From: Channa striata
Lineage: Eukaryota > Chordata > Actinopteri > Anabantiformes > Channidae
Reading direction: 5' to 3'
DNA length: 64,000 nt
Assembly (NCBI GenBank): GCA_033026295.1
Contig: CM065170.1
Span: 16,812,040-16,876,039 of the forward strand
Part shown: piece after piece, positions 27,901 through 39,077 of the stretch
How positions within the stretch are numbered: the first letter of the stretch is position 1
Layout of the letters: each line of letters begins with the position of its first letter
The notes under the pieces: generated by a model
Databases searched by the model: none
Told to the model about the DNA's origin: nothing
What the model saw: the letters and a program-made list of their open reading frames with translations, nothing else
Program-made: the position numbers and the translations under genes

Positions 27901-30506
27901 AGCAAGTTAAGTAAAGAACACACACCAAGGGTAACATAGGGTTAAGTGTTTTGCCCATAAACACGTCAATCAGTGGTCAGGAGGAACAAGGAGTCAAGCA
28001 ACTGACCTTATGGTTCGTGGATGACTGCTTAAGCAAGTAAGACACAGCCCCCTTCATTCATAGTATTTCCTTTTTAGAGAAAGAGTACTGGAAGGAAACT
28101 AATTTGCACAAACAAGGCATTTGAAAAACAGATGGGAACACAACAAAGCAATCAAGGGTAAGCATCTGGCTGGGGGGTTAAATTATCTACAGCATACATA
28201 ATGCAATTATTAAGTAATTATTAAAATCTGTAGTTTATACAGAAACCCTAGTTTCGTCATTGCCAATATTCAAACACAAGTCATTTTTACTGTTTGTTGG
28301 TGAATATAATTGAGTTATTAACTAATGAAGAAGGGGAAACAATTATTGAAACAGGAAGACAAAACTAAATTATTTGCCACACCTACTACTTTAAAATACC
28401 CCAGGGGGTAGAAAATTGAATTTGGGGGTGTCATATTGGGGTTGTCAAATTATTGTCTCTGTATCATGACCTTCAGCACAGGGAGAAAACAGAGGGAGGC
28501 AGTTCTCTATAAACAGAGGTGACCAACAGAGACCATTCAATGGAAGACAATGGGAGTGACCACAGGATTTCCCCTACCAAATGTCTCAGGAGGAACAGAA
28601 TAAGGAAAGCTGAGGATATGGGGGTGTGGGCTCATCAAACCACATATTAAAGTCACTGAAATACAGTATACAGAGGAACTTCTAAAACATCCACTTGTAC
28701 TTGCACACTAACCAGTGTTGAGCACTCAGTGTTTCAGATGTATGCATAAACTACTTCTCTACAACCCACAAAGCCCATTTCAAACTTATACCACAAAACC
28801 ACTAGATTACTATCTGAATGCAACAACACAATCTATTTACTCCTTCATGAGTGAATGTGTAAACAGGCACTGCACAGCGTCTTAATTTTAAACACCAAAA
28901 ATCTACCCAGACAGCATGGTGAATCAGACCTGAAGCACAGAGGGATTATCAGATCAGTTGCATGTGAGACTCAGCGGTGTGAATAACCACCATTCAGGTG
29001 AAAGACAGATGAATGGTCCAAACAACCTGCTCACTCTTCTAAAAGTCATGTATCCACTTTAAAAGAACATCCAACATGCATTGTTGCATTATTACGATCT
29101 TGTATCATAAAGTTTAAAAAACTGAAACAAAAGCATTTAAAATAAATTGACAGATCTGGTAAACCTGGCTACATAGGGGGGGTTATACTATGTCTAAGTT
29201 AAGCTTGACAAATCTAGAAATGCATCCTTCCCTGTTTTGGCCCCTATCCTGTATTATAATACAGCATTTACCAGCTTTAAACATTTTAGGTACCTAGCTT
29301 CTGTAAATCTGAGAATGCCAGTTTGAGTGAAATATACAATACCTATAATACTCAAAATTAGTGTCGGGTGTAGCACAGTATTTTATTCCCAAAAGCAGTT
29401 GAACCTTCTTGCCTGCACGGATAAAGTTCAACTTGATGTTCCCGGATACAGTTCTTTGGCTTTCTTGCTGGGCATTAAAGAGTTGAACCGGAAACAGCAT
29501 AGGGTTTCTTCCTAGTTTGTTTTCTATGGCTGGCTATTTTTTTAGAGACTTCCGTACAAGTTAAATCTCTTTTCATTTTAAGGGGAGAAAAGTAAATGCA
29601 AAAACAACCTGCAGATGAAATTATGTGCTGTTTTTGCTTTTACATTAAAGCAACATGGACAAATTAGCTCCAGTGAATACAACAAAATCACACAGAAAAG
29701 ACACTAAACCATGGTACCACTTACCTGATCCTTGCTCAGTGCAACCAGCAAAACTGAACTGTTAATTATGTTGTCCTAGGATTCAGAGAGCATGCCTATA
29801 TAACCTGCTGCAGTAAATCAGCAAATATCGCCAGTGCGGTGTAAAGTCTTTATTTAGTCGAAAATTCAAACTATCTTTTTCATATGACATAAAGTTGCCT
29901 TTAAAAGAATGACAGCATGAGATAGGGGACTAAAGAATGGGAGTGTGTTTTAATGCAGCAGAAGAACCATGTTTGAGATGCAGCTCGGCTCTCTGCTGTC
30001 AGGACGTTGCTTGCTGATCTGACAGCGCTGTCAGACTGCCTCAACCTCTGTATGTGTATCTCATTTTGAACACACTAATGCAAACGTATGCATGTATGTA
30101 AGCTGGAATACAAAAGTCTGGGAAGGGAGCAGAGGAGTTGTAAGAAGCAGGAAGTGGGGGGGGGGGCAATGAGGAGACAGCAAACAGAGGAAATAAAGCA
30201 GGGAAAGACACAGAATAGAAGAGACCAAAAGTGACAAAGAAAGCAAATATGCTGCAAGACATGTTCAGCACTATGGAGTGGACAGGAGTGATGAAGAGTG
30301 AGTGAATGGAGAAGAGAGCACACAGACAGATGTAAACAATGAGAACAGGATAACTTGCAAAAGCGAGAATGGCGAGTAGTGGTCGTGGACAAAAAGGCAG
30401 TCCTTGCCTCATCTAAACAGCTGCTACCCTCCCTAACATTGCACCTCCGCTCCAAATTCCACAGGCAGCCCAGCTATGAGGGGTTGGGGTCTGAGTCAGC
30501 ACTTTT

Positions 30507-30573
<67 letters not shown>

Positions 30574-33500
30574 CTGAGCCCTCTACTAAAAGCAGCAAGG
30601 GGGATGTGCAGGCTACAGCACGTGGAGAAGGACTGAAAGCAGCTACGGCCATGGGTTTGAAATTATGCCTGAATATTTTATTATTAATTAGGACAGAAAG
30701 AAAAGGAAAGAGGGCGAAAAAAAACACAAAGAGGAAACATCTGGTGCTCTGTAAGGAAGAAAACTATAAATAGTAAAACAACAAATTAGTAAATTTCACA
30801 TTTTTACTTTTATAAGTAAAATTACTGTTTCTAAAGAACACGGATTGCAAATAAAAAAATAAATTAGTCAAGGAAGTAACACATTTTACTAGGAGATTCA
30901 AGGCATAATCGCATAATTGCAGGATTTGCAGTGCACTAAGAATAACATCCCTATCGATAAAACATAACACAACATGCCCAGCAAATATGAGCCTAAAGCT
31001 GAGTTGAAGTGAACTGGATTCCTTGGAATCTCTACATATTACTAGAGCTGAGGTGCCAAACTGCTTAGATGTAAGAGAAACATCCTAAGACGGAAAGGAT
31101 AGTAGGAAGGCGAAAAGGAGCTTGAGGAAAAACCAAAAGGGGCGGAGTGTTATCAGTATATCCCCTGATATAATTTGTGTACATTTGTCTTGAACCGGTC
31201 CCGAGGGCTCTGATTTTGAAAGCTGGGGTTGGAGACAATGGAGAGTTGTGATTATAGGCAAGTATGTGATTAATATTGAACAAAGTCAGGTAACATGGTG
31301 GAGGTGGGTCCATTTTTAATAATATTTGTGGGTAACAGGTCATTCTTGGGATTAAACTTTGCAAGTGAGGCGTAGACTCTGGTTTTCAAAATTGGACCTA
31401 TAAAGGACTCCAATTTAGACCCTATTCTGATGGCCACATAACTTGCATAAAAGAGAGATGTATTTTTCTGTGACTGTGCATGACTTTACATGCACTTAAG
31501 TAATCAGGGTACTCAGAGAAATCAGCCTGGGGAAGGGCATTTATATGCAGTGAAGAAAACTGGTTACTGGAAATCCGCACATACAAGCAGCAGCAGCAGA
31601 GTACGCTGGTTTCCTATATACCTCTGACTTATTATAGAGCTTGGCGCAGATTTTAATTGTATAGTGACAGAAAACACTGTTTTCTGAATTTTCTTTATTG
31701 TGTGTGTGTATTGTATGCAGCAGAGACACCACAGGGGGAGAGAAAGGAACATGCGTAGATGGGTCCACAGCATGAAAACTTGCACCAGGAAAGTGACTTA
31801 TTTTACTATGATGCACAAAATTTTCTGTCCGACTTAAAAATGAGGCAGCATTTTGATGATCTTTCCCTCATTCACTTAGCTGCATGTCTGCAGCCCTGCC
31901 CATGCGTAGTTAGAGAGAGCAGATTAGAAACCTGGTAACATGTATTCATGGCAAAGAAATTAGCGTTCTCTGCCAGAAATCAACCTGGGGAAATCAAGTT
32001 TCTCTATAACATGGCAGTTTTGAAATCTGTCTGCAACCTGGTTACTTGTAAATGTAATGTATTTTGCAATGATACTTGATACATAAGAAAACCTGCACAG
32101 TTCTGATTCTGAAACCACTTACTTAAACAAAAAACACTAAGGAACAGACTTTCCTTCAGCGCTTAAAGTTTCAGGTGTTCAGGGAACATATAAACTGTGC
32201 ACATCAAGTATACTTCAACTACTAGTATCACTCCAATCATTCTATAACAATTTATTTTTTTCTAAATACAGGCAATAAAGACATCTGGTAATTTGTTTAA
32301 ATTTTTTTATATTACAAAAAGAATTGCAGAAAAAAAGTATTGCAGTATCCATTTTTTGCAATATCGTATAGGCCTAATTTACAAGCACAAAACATTCATA
32401 CTTTTCAGTACCAGTCAACCTACCACAGTTATTATGCATCACATTTGTGTGGCATGGTTACTTGAGGGGATTCTCACTAGCAAATAAATAAATAGGAGAT
32501 AATGAAACTAAAAATACTCTTGTACCTATGTTGTTAAAGGAGAGGTAAGCGAAGTAAAAATTAGTTTAGTTATATTTACATTACTGAACAGAACATGTTT
32601 AGAGTAGTAAGAGAACACATGAACATTTAAGAACTTAATCCCCCATCTATGGTTCAACTATATTTGATTCTTACTACAACAAAAAAGTATGCCATAACAA
32701 AAGAAATCATTTCATTAACACAGATAATTAGAGTGTGTACTCATAACTTGAAAGGGATCTAGTAGAAACTGCATGTAAGCCAAATATCTCAATAGCAACT
32801 GCCTTAGAAGTCTTAGATTCCCTAATCCCTGGATTTAAAAGTGGTTGAACTTTGAATGTTCCGCGTTTTACTTCTTTTCACATCAAAAGTCTATAACAAG
32901 ACACACAAAATGCAATTACAAACCTGCTAAATATTTGCTTTACTGCTCCGTAATAATATTAATAATAACTTCAGTAGTTAGGGTTAAGTTGAGAATAAAT
33001 ATGAAATGCACCATTTAGAGGCTTTGTACTACAACAGACGAAGATAAATATGAGATAAAAACTAAATACATTTTCAGGAATAGGCCTTTAATCTGACATT
33101 ATAAAAACTTTGGCATCCATACAGTTGTCTTCAGAAAGAGAGGAATGTCTGTATTATGCATGTTACGACTGTTCTCAATTGAGCTGTGTGGATGCACTAG
33201 TCTTCACAAACAGATTCCCAGTTCACTGAATATGGGAAGAGCCTTAGCCAGTTGGCTCTGGGACCGTTTCAGCTAAATGGGTGGTTAGAGGGGGCTAGAA
33301 CCCTCTGACAACATGAAAAAAAAAATCTTGTGAGAAAACAATGTTGCTCTGTCTGTGGGTTTGTGTGTGTATGTGTGACACTGATGTAGACTTAGTTGGC
33401 AGATGAATAGGAAGACTTGCTAATTGCTCCTGTAAGATGGAATCATTACAAGGAGAGCAGACCAACAGTTTCCCTACAGTATGCATAAAACAACGCACCT

Positions 33501-36500
33501 TTACAAGATTAAAGGACTTGAGTCATGTCACATCAAGCTGACCTCAATGAACTAGCACAGACAAAACCCAAGTGCTGCATCAGTTCGAACTGGATTTGTC
33601 TTGGCTAACAAGTTGCGCTTGAAAACTCAGCAAAGAAGAGAGCCAAGGAGCACGTAGCTCTCCGCATTCTGCACTTGTGTGCAAGGAGAAAGCGGGAAAC
33701 CTTGGATTTTGTATGTACAAACTGTAAACAAAGCAGCATAATATACTATTTTCACAACAGTCATGTTCACCACAAATCGAGGATCTGTCTGAAAACAAGT
33801 TACAACAACAACAGTGGAAGTTGTACTGGAGTTGTTAACACCATGGTCTCTTGTCGTGCAAGGATTCGCCAAGGTAAACAGCCAGTCAGAGTGGTCTCAA
33901 TGAAAGACAGGCCAGCACCAACCAGCAACCAAATCAACATATCGAATTGGCCAAAAAGCTGCTAATGAGGGTTCAACGATGTAGGAAACACCGCAAAAGA
34001 AACACTAAAGCAATGTTGAATCTCAGAAATTGAACTCATGTTGCATGCCTGATATCAGTAGCCTGTAAACACAGTAAAGCACAAAAGACATGCCGACTCC
34101 TAACAAGCTGGAAAAATATGACATAACATGCTCTTATGCAAGTATGTTGTGTACGTATTATGCTAAAATAGGCTCATCCAACAGAGGAGGACTTATCTTA
34201 AATAAACTGCAGTAGGAAAGAAAATGAATGGGTTCAAAGAAACCAACTGAGAAGTTTCATTCTCATTTTATCTGTAAATACTGCTCGGCTGTGTGTCCAT
34301 CACTTCAGCATAAGAGGTCGGCCAAATACAGCTAACAGGCACTGCAGGGGAAGAGTGGAAGAAAGGGAAAGAAGAAAGAAAGAGAGAGGAGGATGAGAGT
34401 AAGAAAAAAGAGAGAAGGATAGGGGGCCATTTGCAGTCAGATCCCAAGAGTCCTGAGAGATTGTCTAATGACCTCTGTTGCAGTCTGTCCTCTGGGGAAA
34501 AAAGGAAGGCAACCTTTCCTCTGCCACATTATGATGACACATCATAATTAGCAACGAGCATTTCTATGCCTGGAAAGGATACGGGACAGACTGATACCAG
34601 ACAGAAATCAGCTTTGAACATTATCTAGAGTTGCATTTCAAACATATAATACACAGCGGGAGATCATCTGAGTGAGACGTTTTCTCATGTGTGGAGCTCC
34701 TTGATTTCTGTGCACAAATAAATGTTGTATTACTCTACTACAATATAGTGAAGTAATATAAAGATCATTAATATGTCCATTTGCTCGCCTTTAATCCTCC
34801 CAACAATTTGGGACAGGGCAGCGTGCTGCATGCACAAGCTCAAACACATAATACGGACACTGCACTCTGGGTCTCGAAGGACGTCAAAAGCATCTCACTC
34901 GGACATTTGCGTTCACACTGAAGGTCTGTGCATGTCTAATAGGGGCTTAAGTGTTCTTAAAGGCCACCTGATGCTGAAAATGCTGTACAAGCTCACATAT
35001 ACTACCCTGGTGAAGATTTAGAAAAATATAGATTTATTTAAGACTGATCTATGCCATAGATCAGTTATAAAAACTCGCCTATTAAATTTTTAGAAAAGAG
35101 TTACTCACTTTAAGTCAAACACTGGTACTTAACAGCTATTAGATATTTAAAAAGGGGCATTCTAGTAACATCAGTGAATTCATCTTGGGCAGTGCTGCTC
35201 GGTAAAGCTGTAAAGTTGTATAATATCCTCTCAACAGAATGTTTACACCATAAATTAAACTGTGGAATGTGAAAAACACAGCACTTAAAAGATTTGAAAG
35301 ACAAAGCCATTTACCAAGCAGAGTATGCCTGACGGAGATGTCATTTTTGACCTTTCAATGAAGAAGGAGCAAATAAAATAAGTAATTTAAATGATTACGT
35401 AAATTAATCGTAAATTATTGTATTTTCTTGTTGGCCGGTGTATTCTTCAAGCTGCTCAGATGAATAAGACAAAAGTAAGTCATATATAGAATGTCTGCTT
35501 GACTGTTCCCTTTCGGAGACTAAACTTTTTCTTAATGGGCTGCTCTGCTATGTTGATTGTTTGAGAGTCCAAAAAGAACATTCGGCTAAAGGCATTGCTA
35601 TAGAGTTATAGAGGGTGTGTGTATGTTGAACAGTGGTAGAGAGACTGAAAAGCTTATAAGGGTTGAAGTGAGTGTACTGAATGTGACCTGTGTGACAAGA
35701 ATCCACAAGCAAGGAAATAAACAGGCCAGTGACCTTGCGCCTTTCAACACCAAAATGTTGGACACGGGTGAGCCACAGAGTACACAATGACACAATGCAA
35801 TACAGCTGTCCCACTTCCTCATATGACATCATGTACCCTTTGGGTCCAGACTAGCTCATTGAGTCCTTGTGCTTTCTTCCTGTTCTCTGTGCCCACCGCA
35901 ACCACGGGACAGTCAGACAGGAAACTGCAGAGGGGGTAATAAGGATGTTCTGACAGGACTCATCCTGTACGAGATTTTTATACTGATACTGATGTTAACA
36001 TTACTCCCATATATTTTACAATATTATTTATACAGATTATAAAGAACACATTTTGTTTTTTTAGATTAATTTGTTACCACATAATTTAAAAAATAAAACC
36101 TACTACAGTAAATTTCCTGAACGATCTTTCTCTACTGGAACAGGATGCACTCTATCTGGACCGCTGTTGTTGCTGCAGTCTTGCATGCTGCTAAAATACA
36201 GCTGGGTAAGTAAGGCTGTTAGAATATGAAGCCAGGGGCTGAAAGTGATAGGCTAACCCCAACCCTAATCCTGTTTGTATTTTTATGTGGTGGACTGGCC
36301 TCTAAGCAGAGTTTAAAACTTATACGGCACAAAAAAATTAATTATATGGCACAAAATTCTTCTTTATAAATAACTTGAATTCACGTAGGCATAGTGACAG
36401 ATGTTCTGGTCAGTTCAAAAACAGGATTAATAGGGAGGGACTCCAGTCTGTGCACTACAAGATAGCTTAGTTAGGCAAAAGCCACAACACTGAGAGTAGA

Positions 36501-39028
36501 GTGTGAGGCATGCTGCCAATGAAAGCCTTGCAGGGTGGAGCACACATCAGCCTCAGCCGAACAGCTGGCCACTGTGGGTTAACACTGCGTCTGAATTGAG
36601 AAAAGGTCAGGCAGCCCCCCCCCCATATTTGCCAGCTGTGGGCTGGCATGGCTGACTGTTTTCACTCCGCTCACCAGTGAGCAGTTTCCCCAAGACAGGG
36701 GAAGGAGGCAAGAACAAAAAAAACGCCAGGCAGGAAAACTGAACATCTGTGAGAGATGACCAGTGTAATGTCATCAGACAAAAAACATCAAAACACCTTT
36801 TAATAGAAATGACGGATTTTAATTATTTCAATGTGAGACCAGCATCATAAATTTCAAACACTACATGATCTTAGGATAAGCTTCTGATTAAAAATTGTTT
36901 CTTCTTTGGGAAAAGGAGGTAGTTTCTCTACTTAGAAAGTCATATTCACATCAAGGAATGACAAACAACCTTCATGTTAACCCACTGAAGTCCATGTTTC
37001 CGCCTGCACAACTGTATGTAGCTCTAAAACAAAATAAGTCCATATTTGCAGCAAGCAGAATTTTAATTCATTAAATTTCATGAAATTACAAATAAACATA
37101 ATGTTGACACAGATGGCTTGATGTTCACTGAAGGTAGAAAGCCAAAGTTTGCTAAAGAATAAAAAAAAGCATGCCTTAGCCAGTAAGCTTGGTAAACACA
37201 GTAACTGCTGTGGTACACTGCGTGAAAGGAGTCAGGATACAGCGTACTTTCCCGTGTTTATTTCCCCTGTGGCAGCAGGTCATGAAGGGGTTTCTATTTC
37301 AACTAAAATGAGGTCACCAAACAAGAAGAAAAGCAAACCCAGTACAAATGTTTGTCTTCTTCCCTGGTTTATATACCCTCTCAGGAAGAAAATGGAGCAT
37401 CGCTGCACCTTTGTCACAAGGTACACAGGCACAGTGACTAAGGTACAATGATGCATCTCTTCTGTCAGAACATGCTGTAGCTGCAGAAGCAGCCTCCAAG
37501 TGCCTGACAAAGACACACTGGCTGGTCGTGTCTTACGTTTCACAGGTCATTCTTACACATTTTTCTGTGTTCAAGATTAAATTGTCTTTTTTGAGTGTGC
37601 ATTAAGCCTCTGGCAGACAAAACTTAACCTCAACTGTATCACATTCTTTAAACGCTGGGCTACAGACATTTGCCAACTATGTTGTGGATGTGTCTTATCA
37701 CAATGCTAAAACCAAGTCATTTAATCTCTTCCCAACTGCCTGCCTCTGCTCGAACAACCATTAGCATGTGGCTTGGTGTGTGTATGTGACCATTTATGAA
37801 GCACACATATTTTTCTGGTTGTCAATGTGGACCAAGAATGAATTATCAAGTTACAAATACAGACATACAAGCAAAGCTATCTACTGCTGTAGAATCAAAA
37901 CCAGCCAACATACCAGTTCTTCCCAGGCATAAACTTGTTGGCTCAAGTAGTGATTCTGAAGAAATGTTTAAAATGTTTCTTGGCAATTTTTAACTGGTGA
38001 TACTTCCAAAATACTACCTCTAAACCATATTCCATTATATTACAGTGATCTTTTGGGCATAAACTAGTAATCTTAAGCGGAGCTGAATTAGCATGGTAAA
38101 AGGAGGCTATTGAAGGATCATGGACATCTGCTTGCTTTCAAAGAAGACCTACCTCAAACAAATAAACATCTGCATCTTGTACAATATGAAGCTAACATTT
38201 TGAGATTAGAGCCAATACCAATACCAATAGTAAGCATTTCTGCACAAGGGCTACTTGATAATAGGTAATTAAATATTTGTGTTTACATACCTCCAGCTTC
38301 ACTGAGATTCAATGAAGTAATTGGTAGTAACTGAAGAATCTGTGATTCTTAAACCAACAAACTAGGTAAATACTACAACAAGCAGTAACATGGAACCTCT
38401 ACACAACTCAGCTTGGACACATCTGCATGATGTTCTTTGTGTCTGGTTAAGCAAAGTCAGAGAATTTCTAGTGTCCACACAAGGAAATGTCAGGATGAAG
38501 TCACCACTTGGCACCTAAGCAAAGGGCACCTCTGCCTTTCTGCAGCGGACCAGTCTTGGAAAAGCAGCTGAGGGAAATATAGTGCTCTAAACAAAGAAAT
38601 AGAAGATAGAAGCTAGATAGAAGTGCTCGTCCAGGTGGTGGCTGGTGGCAGTTAACCAACTTCAAACCCCAGCTAACATTTACCACTATTTAAACTGCCA
38701 TTCTGTCTCTCTGACACTGTCCCTCTATAATGAACAAACTACAGCCTGCTTAACCTAGTACTTCTAACTTTTTCAAGCAATTCAAAACGAAAAAAGATCC
38801 CAGAAAATACTACAAACTGCATGTTCTTTGTGTAATAATTGAGTGTCTTTATTGCGTGCTGTATTTATTCCTGCACTGCCTCAAAGTGCTGCAGTTTTTT
38901 CAGCACTCTAAAAGACAAGCAGGCCAGCCAGGCATGCTCTGGCAGCCTCTGGGCCTCTGCACCAGATAAAAAGGTGAGTTGTTCACATTCCTGTTTCATG
39001 CACAAACCAAACCCCTGATGTCACATAG

Positions 39029-39077
<49 letters not shown>

